Positions 41,550-51,194 are shown, counted from the first letter of the stretch. The stretch: DNA of 64,000 nucleotides from Flavonifractor sp052065355 (GCF_052065355.1 NZ_JBQHUF010000009.1:1-64000), one strand, 5' to 3'. The notes: generated by a model from the letters alone, not told the origin. Numbers and translations: made by a program.

Positions 41550-42416
41550 TTACGCTACCGGCCTGCCGACATCAGCTCCATAATCGCAGGTATAGACCCA
41601 CTCCACTACATCGCCGTCCTGCAATTGATAGCGGCTGCATCCGTAGTTGGGAAACCAGTCGTTGACACTGTACATCCAGCCGGACAGCTCGCCCACATCG
41701 AATTCGTAGAGGTTGTGGATGCCTTCGATATAGGCGGAGTTATACATAGGCGTATCCTCAAACTCCATATGGATCTTCTGCTGCTTGCAGGTGCGCTGGA
41801 GTACGTTGAAGACGCTCTCTCCTTCATAGAAGGTGACGGTCATAGGTTCCAGGATCCATCCGTCCTCCGGAACCAGCTCTTTCTTTTCCGGATCGCAGAG
41901 ATCCAGATTATCCAGAATGGTCGCGCAGGAGATGGAAATGGTGCAGCTGTACGCTGTTGTGCCGATGGTCACATCCTGAGGCTCCACCGGCAGCGGTTTG
42001 CCTTCCGGTACCGGATCGGTCAAATACTGATCCTTTCCCGTCTCCGGGTTAATGACCATCTCCGGCTGGTCGGATGGCCGGGGCTGTTCGGGCTGCTTGG
42101 AAGCGGGAGGCTCAGCAGTCTGCTCCGGTGTCGCTTTCGCTGGTTCTTCCTTTGTATCATCCACCACTGCGGAGGGCTCCGGTGTATGTTCCGCAGCCGT
42201 CTCCCCAGGGGTCGGAACTGCCGACGGCTCCTGCGTCTGCTCCGGTTCCGCCGTATTATGCAGATCTCCTTCCAGCGCAGGCTGGGATGCCTCATTTACC
42301 GGGACAGTCCAACCCCGTGCGCCGGGGGCGTTGCCGCCATACCAAAACGCGCCGGCCAGTACCGCCGCGATCAGAACCGGTATGAGTACCTTCCATTTAT
42401 GCTGTTTCCACCACAT
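41550..42416 (-). CDS. Membrane-tethered DUF4430 (transcobalamin C-terminal-like) protein
   Basis: A 288-aa surface protein. One N-terminal membrane anchor (KWKVLIPVLIAAVLAGAFWYGG, residues 7-28) is followed by about 120 residues of Pro/Glu/Thr/Ala-rich linker that would span the wall. The C-terminal domain (about 150-288) is DUF4430: CTISISCATILDNL, MTVTFYEGESVFNVLQRTC, YNSAYIEGIHNLYEFDVGELSGWMYSVNDWFPNYGCSRYQLQDGDVVEWVYT. The same domain forms the beta (C-terminal) half of human transcobalamin and intrinsic factor, which closes over the corrin. It lies between an alpha-barrel SLH protein and EcfT, so it may hand corrinoid from the surface proteins to the ECF importer. AAGGAG lies before the ATG. 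Confidence 0.85.
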   Translation of the reverse strand: MWWKQHKWKVLIPVLIAAVLAGAFWYGGNAPGARGWTVPVNEASQPALEGDLHNTAEPEQTQEPSAVPTPGETAAEHTPEPSAVVDDTKEEPAKATPEQTAEPPASKQPEQPRPSDQPEMVINPETGKDQYLTDPVPEGKPLPVEPQDVTIGTTAYSCTISISCATILDNLDLCDPEKKELVPEDGWILEPMTVTFYEGESVFNVLQRTCKQQKIHMEFEDTPMYNSAYIEGIHNLYEFDVGELSGWMYSVNDWFPNYGCSRYQLQDGDVVEWVYTCDYGADVGRPVA

Positions 42417-42428
42417 GACGGATTCTCC

Positions 42429-44063
42429 TTACAGCAGTTTGGCGCTGTCCAGCATACGATACAGCATTTCGGCGATCTCACAGCGCAGGATCGCACGGGC
42501 AGGCTCCACATTCAGGTCGCTCTGGTTGAGGATGTCCTCGCCATAACAGAACGCAACGCCCTCCTGAGCCCACTGGGCAATGGTCACATAGTCGGTAAAC
42601 TGTGCCAGAACATTGAGGATCTCGTAGTTTTCCAACTCCGTATCCATACCGCAGAGCTTGGCGGCACGGGCCACCATGACGGCGGCTTCCTGCCGGGTAA
42701 TGGTGCCGTCGGGATTGAAGCGCCCGTTGCCTGCCCCGGTAATGATGCCGTAGGAATAGGCAGTCCCCACATAACCGGCGTACCACGCGTTGGAGGAGAC
42801 ATCGGTAAAGGCGTTGGTGGCCTTGGGCGTCAGCCCCAGAGCCCGCACAACGATGGCAGCAAACTCCGCACGGGTCATGGTGGCGTTGGGGTCAAAGCGG
42901 TTGTCGCCCTTGCCGGTGATAATACCCCGGGAAGCCAGTGCCTCGATGGCTTTCTGGTTGGCGTGACCGGCCACATCGGCAAAGGAGACACTGCCGCTGA
43001 CAGGTACCGGCTTGACGTCGGCGTGCTTGCCGGGCAGGCCAATGGTTTCCTTTGTCACACCGCTCACATGGATGGTCACATCATCCATGTGGTAGAGTGT
43101 GCTCTTTCCAGCCGCGGCGCGCTGGGCCGCCACCAGGCCGTAGAGGCCCTGCTCACTGGCCATCTGGCTGTCGCCGTTTCCGGCGGAGGTATGGAGGAAG
43201 CTGCCGTTGTCCTGCCGGTAGCTGAGCAGGTTCTCCAGCAAGGTATGGCCGTTTTTGACAAAGCGGGCATCATTCAGATCAATGCCCAGGGCGCACAGGC
43301 CCACGATAACCTGTACCACGCTTTCGGAGCTGCTGGTATTATGGCTGGCATAGCCGCCGTTGCTCTCCTGGGCTGCGCTCAGGTAATCCAGCGCCCGGTC
43401 AATAGCCGCCTTGACCTCGGGCTGGGACTGATAGCCGGCCAGAGCCTGGAGGGCCATTCCGGTAATATCGGGGTCGCTCTGACCGGCACCGCCCTTGTCG
43501 GTCAGGTTCCAGCCGCCGTCGTTGAGCTGCCGGGCAAGGATCTCGTCCACATACATCTGCCGGGTGGCCTGGGTTTTGGTGTTCTGGTTCCGGGGCATAT
43601 CATAATTTCCTGCGTCCAGCGCGATCAGCGCCCAGATTGGGCCGTTGATGCCCTGCCAGATGGTTTTGTCAAAGTCTCCCAGAGGGGTGAGCAGATTATA
43701 GCCCGCCACGTCGGTGGGATCGGCGCCGATGGCGGTGAGGGCCACGATCAGGCGGGAATATTCGGTGTACTTCTTGTCGTGAAGGTTACCTTTGTGCTCC
43801 TCCACATAGTCCTCCACTGTGGCGTAATAATCATCCCAGTATTTCTGGGGAACGTCGTAGCCGGAACGGGCCAGGCCAATGACCGCCCATTCGCCGCCCA
43901 CGGATCCCACCTGAGGCTCACGAACGGTGTTGAGCATATATTTGGCGCTTCCCTGCACTGCGGCGGTCAAATCCGTCTCCGCCGCAAATGCGGGGACACT
44001 CAGATTGAGCAGTAGCATGAAAGCCAGCAGAAAGCCTGTTCCGCGTTTGAAAACCGTTTTCAT
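42429..44063 (-). CDS. SLH-anchored alpha/alpha-barrel protein (transcobalamin alpha-domain-like)
   Basis: A 544-aa surface protein. Signal peptide 1-27 (MKTVFKRGTGFLLAFML...VPAFA). Residues about 30-330 are a helical toroid with prenyltransferase-like repeats: YSRLIVALTAIGADPTDVAGYNLL, NGPIWALIALDAGNYDMP, ARQLNDGGWNL, DPDITGMALQALAGYQ, LSAAQESNGGYAS, SEQGLYGLVAAQRAAAGK. This fold is the alpha half of transcobalamin. Three SLH modules fill 355-544 (SFADVAGHANQKAIEALASRGIITGKGDNRFDP and two more). No DUF4430 is present, but the next gene has exactly that domain, so alpha and beta halves are encoded by neighbouring genes 12 nt apart. AAAGGAG precedes the ATG. Confidence 0.85.
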   Translation of the reverse strand: MKTVFKRGTGFLLAFMLLLNLSVPAFAAETDLTAAVQGSAKYMLNTVREPQVGSVGGEWAVIGLARSGYDVPQKYWDDYYATVEDYVEEHKGNLHDKKYTEYSRLIVALTAIGADPTDVAGYNLLTPLGDFDKTIWQGINGPIWALIALDAGNYDMPRNQNTKTQATRQMYVDEILARQLNDGGWNLTDKGGAGQSDPDITGMALQALAGYQSQPEVKAAIDRALDYLSAAQESNGGYASHNTSSSESVVQVIVGLCALGIDLNDARFVKNGHTLLENLLSYRQDNGSFLHTSAGNGDSQMASEQGLYGLVAAQRAAAGKSTLYHMDDVTIHVSGVTKETIGLPGKHADVKPVPVSGSVSFADVAGHANQKAIEALASRGIITGKGDNRFDPNATMTRAEFAAIVVRALGLTPKATNAFTDVSSNAWYAGYVGTAYSYGIITGAGNGRFNPDGTITRQEAAVMVARAAKLCGMDTELENYEILNVLAQFTDYVTIAQWAQEGVAFCYGEDILNQSDLNVEPARAILRCEIAEMLYRMLDSAKLL

Positions 44064-44112
44064 AGGAACTCCTTTCCGTGCCGGGGTGTCTTACGCCCCC
44101 CCACGCCGTTTG

Positions 44113-47100
44113 TTATTTCGTCAATTCTGTGAAACGCATGAGAATGGTCGCCACTTCGGCACGGGTGGCCGTACCGGTGGGATCAACGACATTGGCGGTT
44201 TTGCCGGAAATCAGCCCAGCGCCCACTGCCCACGCCATGGCGTCGGAAGCCCAGGCGGCGATCTGATCGCTGTCAGCGAACTTGCTCAGGTCGCCTTTGG
44301 CAATGGTATCCAATTTGCTGTACTTGGCGTAGCGATAAAGCATGGTAGCCAACTCTTCGCGGGTGATCGCCTGCGTGGGTGCAAACTTGCCATCGCCGAC
44401 GCCGCTGACGATACCGTTGGCGCTGGCCCAGGCCACGGCAGAGGTATACCAGGTATCCGGTGCCACATCCATAAACGTTTTACCTTCACCCCTTGCAGCA
44501 GGCTCGCCGGACAGACGATACAGGATGGTGGCCAGCATGGCCCGGTTCAGGGACTCGTCAGGAGCAAAAGTAGTGTCGCTGGTGCCGTTCATCAGGCCGT
44601 TTCCATAGACATAAGTAATGGCTTCAGCGGCCCAGTGGCCGGACAGATCGGTGAAGGGCATGGCCTTCTGTGTGGTCACCACAAAGGTGCTCAGATGGGT
44701 GATCTTCACCTGCATGCTCAGTTTCCCGTTTTGCTTGATGCAGGTTCCGGAAACAGTTTCTTTGGAGCCGTCGGCACTGAGCGCGATCACCTTGTAAGTC
44801 TCGCCGGAGACAAAGGCGGAGCCAGTCACCGGAATGGTGACGGTCAAGGATTTTCCGTCAAAGGTGGTGAGTTCCTTTTTGCCGGAGGTAATGGACACCT
44901 TTGCCACCATCGCGCCTTCCAACTGGGAAGCGCTTACCTGCTCTTTGACATCCTCAGGCTTCTTGGCTTCCACTGTGATCGTCACGGTGCTGCCGCCGGC
45001 CTGTCGGGTAAGGCTGTCCAGAGCGTCGTTGGGGATGGACACGCTGCCCACGCCGGTCTGCACTTCCAGGGCCGCGTCGGTGTTCTTGACCACGTCCTTC
45101 AGGGACTGGGTAGGAACTTCCGTCATCACCTTCTTGGCCTCGCCGGTGACCTGAGGCGCAATAACAATGGAGCTGCTGCCCTCGGTCTTGGCCGTAGCGA
45201 TAGCGTCCTTCATCTGAGTTTCATCCACTGTGACCTTGGCACTGCCGTTCTTGTCCGGCTTGATCTCCGGGGTAATGGTGCTGGTACCGCCCTCTTCCGG
45301 CTTGCCGGTCTGTCCGGCATTGGGATCGTCCCCCAGATCCACACCCAGGTTGGTGGTGTAGCGCCACTTGATGACCTCGCCGCCGGTGAGGGTGTAGCGG
45401 CTGCATCCGTAGTCGGGATAGACGCCGTTTACGCTGTACTTCCAGCCGCTGCCGGAGCCATGGTCAAACTCTCCGTCGCCGTCAATGGACTCTACATAAA
45501 CACTGTTATACTGGCTGTTATTGCTGTACTGATACTTGATCCCGCGCCGATCCATCTCCCGCTTAAGTACATCCCACACGGTTTCACCTTTGACGATCTC
45601 CACCTCGGTGGGACTCAGGACATAGCCTTTATTGATGGTCAGCTTGTCGATGGAGAGGGTGACGGTGGCCTTGTCCTCGGGCTTGATCTCTCCGGCCTTG
45701 GTAACGGTGATGGAGGCCGTGGCAGTCTTGTTGCCGTCCGCCGTGGTGACGGTGATGGTAGCGGTGCCTTCTGCCACGCCGGTGACCAGGCCGGTTTTGC
45801 TGACAGTGGCCACCTCCGGCTTGCTGCTGGAGAAGGTAACATTCTTGTTTGCCGCCGTGGCGGGAATGACCAGGGCATTGAGCTGTGCCGTCTTGCCGGT
45901 CTCGATCTTTGCGCTGGTGGGAGTCAGAGTCACGCCGGTGACCGTCGTGCCGCCGCTGCTGCCGAAGGTCACGTCATTCATGTCATACAGGCTGTTCCCT
46001 CTGGGGTTTGCATAGAACCGGCTGAGGGCCGCCAGGGTGTAGAGAGCCTGCTCGGTAGCCATGCCGTCAGAGCCACCGTTCATGGAGTGGCGGAAGGAGC
46101 CGTCCTCCAAAGCGTACATCAGCAGGCCGTCCACCAGGCTGGAGCCCACTTTGATGAAGCGCTCGTCCTGATCCGGGTCGATGCCCAGGGTGCACAGGGC
46201 CACGATCACCTGGCTGGTGGCCTCCGGATTGCCGTAGGAACCGTCGGTGCCTTGGGCCTGGGACAGGTGGGTCACCGACTTGTCCACGGCCTCTTTTACA
46301 TCCTCACGGGTATTGTAATAAGGGGCCAGAGCCTGGAGGGCCATGCCGGTGATGTCTACATCAAAGGACGGGCCGCTGAGGCCGAAGCCGCCTTCCTCGG
46401 CCTGATAGACGCCCAGCAGCTTATCGATCATCTGCTGTTCGGTCATGGTAACGGATTCTGGGCGGGATTCCTTCAGGCTGGCATGAGCATTGATGGCCAG
46501 CAGGGCGTAAATCAGCTCATTGGAGCCCTGCATATCGCCCAACACAGCTCCATTCCAATAGGTTTCCTTGTTCCAGCTGTAATCCAACAAATTGACGCCG
46601 CCCACATCGGTGGGATCCTTACCGATGGCGGTCAGAGCCAGGGCCAGCCGCTGGGTCTCGGTGATCTTATTGTCCCAGGGGCGGGAGCTTACCTTTTTCT
46701 GCTCCTGCACCTTTTCATAGGCGGAGGCATAGTAGGTCTCATAGAAATTTTCGGGCACTTCGATGCCTGCCCGGGCCAAGCCCAGGATGCTCCACTCCTG
46801 AAGGAAGGCAGGAGCGTTGTTCAGGGCATTGAGCTGGTATGCGCCGGTCTTGGCCAGGGCATCGGCCACCTGCTCCTCTACCGGTTTGTTGAGGGCGGGG
46901 TCGCCGGCCTTCACATGAACCGTGAGTTCAATGGTTTTGGTGCCGTTGGTGGTATCCTTGGCGGTGCCTTTGAGGGTGACGGTTCCTTCCTTTACGCCCT
47001 TGATGAGCCACTGGTCGTTGGAAACAGTGCCCTCTTCCAGGGAGAAGTCTTCATCGCCCTGCATGATGACGGGATAGCTGCGGTAGGCAAGCACCTGGCC

Positions 47101-50073
47101 TTCGCCGCTCTGCTCCCAGGTCATGTAGCTCTCGGAGACGTGGAGACCCTTGGGATACTTCTCCGGCCATTTGGTATCGTTCTCGCCGGTGAAAATCAGT
47201 CCGGCGTCGATGGTCTCACCCACCTTGACGGTCAGTTCTGTTTTCTCCGCAGTCAAGGATTGCAGGGGATTGAGGTAGTTCAGCGTTACTTCCCTGGTAT
47301 CCGTAAACTGTTTATCCAGTTTGGGATCTTTGGTAGTGACGGTGACGTTGACCATCCCTGCCTTCATGGGAATCAGGTTTTGTACCAGAGCGCTCTGGAA
47401 TTCCATAATGGTTTTGTCGCTTGTGGTGACATCGTAGCTGCCGGCATAGGTAGCCCCTTCGGGCTCCACCTGGGCCATATGCTCCTCGCTGCCCACAATT
47501 GCTTCTCCATTTTCATCCACATGGCGCAGCGGGTTGAAGCTGGCCTCGCCGGGGGTGCCGTTCTGTCCGACGGAGTTGGGACTGCGGCGGTGAATGGTAT
47601 ATTCTCCCTCAAACAGGCACTTGATGCCGGTGGCTGCTGTGTAGCCGGCCGTTACCCGGACGGCGGCGGAGACGCCGTTGAGGGACGCCGTCAGGTTGGC
47701 AGTTCCTTCTTTATAGATGGTCACCCAGGCATCGGAATCCACATGGATCGCACTTGAATTACTGCTCTCCCAATCGAAGAGTCCGTAATAAACCGGGATC
47801 TCCTTTCCTTCTACCGATACATAGGGAACCAGCTCAAAGCCCTGGCTGCCCTCCACCGCATAGGTCTTATTGGTATAGTCCTCGCCGCCAATCTTCAGCT
47901 TCAGATCAAAATAGCTGGGCACCTTGGCCTCGATCTGGAAGGACTGGAGCTCCTTTCGCGGCGCACCTTCTGTCCCCTTCAAGAACGCCGTGACCGTCAC
48001 CGTACCGGCATCGCGCACCCATACTCTGGTCTGCTCCGAGTCTTTGTCATAATATACCATGATGGGGGCATCGGTGGCGTGTGAGGGGGTCTCCCACTCC
48101 AGCTGATCGCCCTGGTAGCCGTCAATGGTCAGCGCGGCTACATCGCCGCCCTGCTCGCCGAATACGCTTACCTTCAGCACATCATCCGGCTCTTCAATCG
48201 AGGCAGTTTCCTCGGTAATCAGGTTTGTAACGGTTACAGCCTTGAAGTCGGGCTTGACATACTCCTGCTCCTCCCCCAGCCAGGGAAGGCCCTTGTCACT
48301 CTGGTGCCACTCCATGCCGCCATAGCGGTGTGTGTTGAGCATGGCGCGGAAGCTGTCCTCTTTTTGCTTGGCGACGTCCTGACTGTCCACCATGGAAGTA
48401 CCGGTATCAGTGCCAATTGCTTTTCCCTCCGGCCAGTAGCTGTGGAGAATATGTCCGCCGTTTCCGGTCATTACCAGCCCGCCGGAGCCGCTGCCGCCGG
48501 GCATTTGATACACATAGCAGTTGGCAATGACAGAGCCGGAGAACATCGTTCCCACAAGACCGCCATATTGGGTGTCCGCCCAGGAATAGCAGTTGATCAG
48601 CTTACCATAGAGCTTATCCACCAGGGGCACATTGGTGATGCTGCCGTTGGCACCCAGGTTCTGAATCACGCCGCTGGGGCCAAGGGTGTTGATGACAGGA
48701 TTCGGATACTTGTCTGCACCTGCAAAGGTTACGGTAAAGCCATTGCCGTCCAGCACACCATTGAAAGGCTTGATTTGGGTACCAAACGGATCGTAAGTAC
48801 CCACATAGTCCACAATGTCGTTTTTCAGTTTATAGTAGCCGGCGCCGCCTTTTGTCGAAAGCTCCGCCAGCTCCTCGGCTGTGGAAATCATCGTCCACTC
48901 CTGGCCCTCCGGCAGCTCCGTCACCGCAGCCGGATCTGCGATCTCAACCAGAGCGTCGACAGCGTTTTTCAGGGAAGCAGTCTGCTCGGCCAGCTTTTCC
49001 GCAGTAGCGGCTGGATTCTGTAAAAGGTTTTTGGCAGGCTTGAGGGCTGCCTGTACGGCAGACCAGCTGGCATCGGTATACCGGCCCTTTTCACTGGGCA
49101 CTTTTGCGATCTCGTCCTGAAGGGCCACACGTTCCGCCGCCGTTGCCGTGGTGCGGTCGGGAACTAAGCCGTCAATTGCCGCCTGCAAATCCTTCCTTGC
49201 CCCATCAATGGCGGCCTGGGTGGCGTCTGCATTGTCCAGAACGGCTTTTGCCTTGTCACGGGCAGCCACAAAGGCCTCCCAACTCTCAGATGTATAAGTA
49301 ACATCTTCTTCGTCAGGAACGGCATTTGTATTGTCCTTTACCCTGTCGTACAGCTCCTGAAGTGCCGTGCGATCCGCCGCAGGTTTCTCTGAAGCAATCG
49401 GCTTGGGCACGCCGCCCTCGTCCATAGCCCAGTACAGCAGCCCGGCCTCGTGGACAGCGTTCAGCTGCGCCATGGCATACGGATATTCGTCAGCATTGAT
49501 TTTCTTGTTGTTCGTATCGGTAAAGTCGCCATTGTATACAGCGTCATAGAGGGTATAATAGCAGTTTTCAATGACAGGCAGACCGGTCGCCTCACCAACA
49601 AAGCCGGAGTCGGCGTTATCCGTTGTAGAGAGGCAGTTTTTAATGGTGCCGCCAGCCATGGTGCCAACAAACCCGGCAAAGCACCACGCGGTATAATCAT
49701 ATCCGGCCCCAGACCAGCAGTTATTCACTGTTCCGCCTGTCTGTGTGCGGGCCAGCGCACCTACGGTATCGTCCTCGCCTGCTACTTCACCGTCCAGGCA
49801 GAGGTTCTGTACGGTGCCGCTCAGGGTGTTAAACAGCGGCTGGCCGGCCACAGTAATGGTGTAGCCATTACCGTCCAGGGTTCCGGAAAAGTCAATGGCT
49901 GTCCATCCGCTCAGTTCAATATCCGCTGTCAGGACATAGCTGCCGTCAGTCATTCCGGCCAGGTCCTCCTGGCTGGACACCTCTGTTACGCCCTCCGCCG
50001 CCAGTACACCGCTGGGCAGCAATCCCAGTACCATGACAAACACCAGCAGCAGGCTCAATACTCGTTTCTTCAT
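44113..50073 (-). CDS. Giant SLH protein with alpha/alpha barrel plus DUF4430: bacterial transcobalamin-like corrinoid-binding candidate
   Basis: A 1986-aa surface protein. Signal peptide 1-25 (MKKRVLSLLLVFVMVLGLLPSGVLA); start at 50073 with GGAG nearby. Order of parts: GLUG-type beta-helix (30-230); two FIVAR-like helical modules (234-381); second GLUG region (391-598); Ig-like domains (about 600-1070); alpha/alpha barrel (1071-1358, with ETQRLALALTAIGKDPTDVGGVNLLDY, VDITGMALQALAPYY, ATEQALYTLAALSRFY); a Big_2 domain (1374-1461); DUF4430 (1471-1578: VEIVKGETVWDVLKREM...VYVESIDGDGEFDHGSGSGWKYSVNGVYPDYGCSRYTL); a beta domain; three SLH modules (1798-1986). Barrel followed by DUF4430 is the order in transcobalamin. 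A cobalamin riboswitch and terminator lie in its leader. Corrinoid binding is inferred. Confidence 0.85.
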   Translation of the reverse strand: MKKRVLSLLLVFVMVLGLLPSGVLAAEGVTEVSSQEDLAGMTDGSYVLTADIELSGWTAIDFSGTLDGNGYTITVAGQPLFNTLSGTVQNLCLDGEVAGEDDTVGALARTQTGGTVNNCWSGAGYDYTAWCFAGFVGTMAGGTIKNCLSTTDNADSGFVGEATGLPVIENCYYTLYDAVYNGDFTDTNNKKINADEYPYAMAQLNAVHEAGLLYWAMDEGGVPKPIASEKPAADRTALQELYDRVKDNTNAVPDEEDVTYTSESWEAFVAARDKAKAVLDNADATQAAIDGARKDLQAAIDGLVPDRTTATAAERVALQDEIAKVPSEKGRYTDASWSAVQAALKPAKNLLQNPAATAEKLAEQTASLKNAVDALVEIADPAAVTELPEGQEWTMISTAEELAELSTKGGAGYYKLKNDIVDYVGTYDPFGTQIKPFNGVLDGNGFTVTFAGADKYPNPVINTLGPSGVIQNLGANGSITNVPLVDKLYGKLINCYSWADTQYGGLVGTMFSGSVIANCYVYQMPGGSGSGGLVMTGNGGHILHSYWPEGKAIGTDTGTSMVDSQDVAKQKEDSFRAMLNTHRYGGMEWHQSDKGLPWLGEEQEYVKPDFKAVTVTNLITEETASIEEPDDVLKVSVFGEQGGDVAALTIDGYQGDQLEWETPSHATDAPIMVYYDKDSEQTRVWVRDAGTVTVTAFLKGTEGAPRKELQSFQIEAKVPSYFDLKLKIGGEDYTNKTYAVEGSQGFELVPYVSVEGKEIPVYYGLFDWESSNSSAIHVDSDAWVTIYKEGTANLTASLNGVSAAVRVTAGYTAATGIKCLFEGEYTIHRRSPNSVGQNGTPGEASFNPLRHVDENGEAIVGSEEHMAQVEPEGATYAGSYDVTTSDKTIMEFQSALVQNLIPMKAGMVNVTVTTKDPKLDKQFTDTREVTLNYLNPLQSLTAEKTELTVKVGETIDAGLIFTGENDTKWPEKYPKGLHVSESYMTWEQSGEGQVLAYRSYPVIMQGDEDFSLEEGTVSNDQWLIKGVKEGTVTLKGTAKDTTNGTKTIELTVHVKAGDPALNKPVEEQVADALAKTGAYQLNALNNAPAFLQEWSILGLARAGIEVPENFYETYYASAYEKVQEQKKVSSRPWDNKITETQRLALALTAIGKDPTDVGGVNLLDYSWNKETYWNGAVLGDMQGSNELIYALLAINAHASLKESRPESVTMTEQQMIDKLLGVYQAEEGGFGLSGPSFDVDITGMALQALAPYYNTREDVKEAVDKSVTHLSQAQGTDGSYGNPEATSQVIVALCTLGIDPDQDERFIKVGSSLVDGLLMYALEDGSFRHSMNGGSDGMATEQALYTLAALSRFYANPRGNSLYDMNDVTFGSSGGTTVTGVTLTPTSAKIETGKTAQLNALVIPATAANKNVTFSSSKPEVATVSKTGLVTGVAEGTATITVTTADGNKTATASITVTKAGEIKPEDKATVTLSIDKLTINKGYVLSPTEVEIVKGETVWDVLKREMDRRGIKYQYSNNSQYNSVYVESIDGDGEFDHGSGSGWKYSVNGVYPDYGCSRYTLTGGEVIKWRYTTNLGVDLGDDPNAGQTGKPEEGGTSTITPEIKPDKNGSAKVTVDETQMKDAIATAKTEGSSSIVIAPQVTGEAKKVMTEVPTQSLKDVVKNTDAALEVQTGVGSVSIPNDALDSLTRQAGGSTVTITVEAKKPEDVKEQVSASQLEGAMVAKVSITSGKKELTTFDGKSLTVTIPVTGSAFVSGETYKVIALSADGSKETVSGTCIKQNGKLSMQVKITHLSTFVVTTQKAMPFTDLSGHWAAEAITYVYGNGLMNGTSDTTFAPDESLNRAMLATILYRLSGEPAARGEGKTFMDVAPDTWYTSAVAWASANGIVSGVGDGKFAPTQAITREELATMLYRYAKYSKLDTIAKGDLSKFADSDQIAAWASDAMAWAVGAGLISGKTANVVDPTGTATRAEVATILMRFTELTK

Positions 50074-50115
50074 ATTTGCTCCGTCTCTCCTTTTGAGTGT
50101 CGCTCTGCCAGGGCA

Positions 50116-50153
50116 TAAAAAATGCCGTGACAGATCCCAATGATCGCCACAGC
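50116..50153 (-). terminator. Riboswitch-controlled terminator before the 1986-aa SLH gene
   Basis: On the minus strand GCTGTGGC-GATC pairs with GATC-TGTCACGGC (one bulge, two G-U pairs) around an ATTGG loop, followed by A and T6. It lies between the aptamer and the ATG at 50073. An extra hairpin GGGTCG / CGACCC lies at about 50168-50187. Confidence 0.75.
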
Positions 50154-50191
50154 CGTGTTCCCATGGTCGGGTCGCATTTCGACGACCCTTT

Positions 50192-50397
50192 GCATTCCTT
50201 GTAGGTCTTCTGACTTGCGCTTCCGGAGAAATTCCCCACAACGCCGGATCTGCCTTCCCAGGTCTCCCCAGTGACTGACTTTCGTCAACGATCCGGTGTC
50301 TCGGCGCTTACAGCGGCGGTTACCGTTCGGGACTTGCACCCGATTCCCTTGTTCATCCCTCCCTCTGCTTCCGCCGAGACAGGGCCACAACAAATGC
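50192..50397 (-). promoter_or_regulatory. Cobalamin riboswitch upstream of the transcobalamin-like/ECF operon
   Basis: On the minus strand the conserved boxes are in order: AAGGGAATCGGGTGCAAGTCCC, GCCGCTGTAA, GTCACTGG, TGGGAAGGC and AAGTCAGAAGACCTAC. The ends GCATTTGTTGT and ACAAGGAATGC can pair as P1 with two mismatches. This is the large (AdoCbl type) architecture. With the terminator downstream it should switch the operon off when corrinoid is plentiful. Confidence 0.92.
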
Positions 50398-50409
50398 TCT
50401 ATTTACTTG

Positions 50410-50988
50410 TCAGTTATCCATCTTCGCCTCCTGCCATTTCTCAAAATGCTCCGCGGCGGCAATTACGTTCTCCCACGAACGGAATCGCTCACAGAGGATC
50501 TTCGCCTGCGGTACATCACGTTTGCGCGGCGGGTATCCAAGGCGGCATCTGCGGCGGGTCACATCCTCCAGAGCACCGCAGATCTCCGGCTCCTCCGCCA
50601 GCATCTGTGACCAATCCGGCATAATCAAATCCGGTGTTGGCAATCGCCGCATCCCGGCTGCCCGCAGTGCGCCTGGCCAGGTACCAAACCGCGCTTTCAG
50701 GTAGATGCGATACAGAGAAAAGACCTCATCCTGTGTGGGCGCACGTCCCAGGCGTGACGCCGCATCGTGCAGAACAGCCAGCAAATCCTCGTCGGAATAA
50801 CTGGCATAGACCGCCCTGCCAAGCCCACTGGACAGCGTAAGAGATGTATAAGGGTGCTTTTCGCCGTTGTCTGCGTACTCTGGTGGAGCTTGCTGTGCCC
50901 ATTTCTGTATCAAATTGCGATATTGTTCTGCCTCTTGCGGCGTAAGCCTGGCTGGGCGAGCCTGTCTTCGCTTGCTGACGGTCTTCAC
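50410..50988 (-). CDS. Small basic protein with two HNH/homing-endonuclease-associated repeats, under its own cobalamin riboswitch
   Basis: A 192-aa soluble protein. It starts with GTG at 50988 behind GGAAGGGGG. The N-terminus is basic (KTVSKRRQARPARL). It carries two related segments: SRLGRAPTQDEV...YLKARFGTWPGALRAAGM (about 80-120) and RRCRLGYPPRKRDVP...LCERFRSWENVIAAAEHF (about 145-185). This G-x-x-P...F-G-S/T-W-x-x-A-L/I-x-A-A pattern is the homing-endonuclease-associated (HNH_repeat) module, thought to contact DNA; no nuclease domain is present. A compact cobalamin riboswitch and terminator lie before it and another riboswitch begins 12 nt after its stop. It could be a DNA-binding regulator of the corrinoid locus; that is inference. 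Confidence 0.7.
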   Translation of the reverse strand: MKTVSKRRQARPARLTPQEAEQYRNLIQKWAQQAPPEYADNGEKHPYTSLTLSSGLGRAVYASYSDEDLLAVLHDAASRLGRAPTQDEVFSLYRIYLKARFGTWPGALRAAGMRRLPTPDLIMPDWSQMLAEEPEICGALEDVTRRRCRLGYPPRKRDVPQAKILCERFRSWENVIAAAEHFEKWQEAKMDN

Positions 50989-51025
50989 CCCCTTCCGGTT
51001 TCGGGATCTGCTGCCGGTTCAGAAA

Positions 51026-51058
51026 ACAAAAAGCCGGCAGACAATGGTGTCTGCCGGC
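51026..51058 (-). terminator. Terminator between riboswitch 2 and the repeat-protein gene
   Basis: On the minus strand GCCGGCAGACA / TGTCTGCCGGC with a 4-nt loop, then T5-G-T4. It lies 38 nt before the GTG start. Confidence 0.85.
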
Positions 51059-51068
51059 AAAAAGCAGA

Positions 51069-51173
51069 TATCCATTGCCGATCCCTGCAAATCGAGCGTT
51101 TGCACATCAAAAATGTACAAAAACCCTGGCCATCCCCATACATGGGCATGGCTGCAAAAATCGGCAATGGATA
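51069..51173. repeat. Perfect 14-bp inverted repeat in the riboswitch 2 expression platform
   Basis: TATCCATTGCCGAT (51069-51082) and ATCGGCAATGGATA (51160-51173) enclose 77 nt between aptamer and terminator. It can form a long-range stem and may take part in switching. Confidence 0.7.
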
Positions 51174-51194
51174 CCACCTTGATCAATTACCATG

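Noticed and set aside
43927..47757. 1276-aa open frame on the plus strand
   Set aside because: It is antisense to two SLH genes with full domain matches, starts inside one gene and has a random-looking His/Gly/Val-rich composition.
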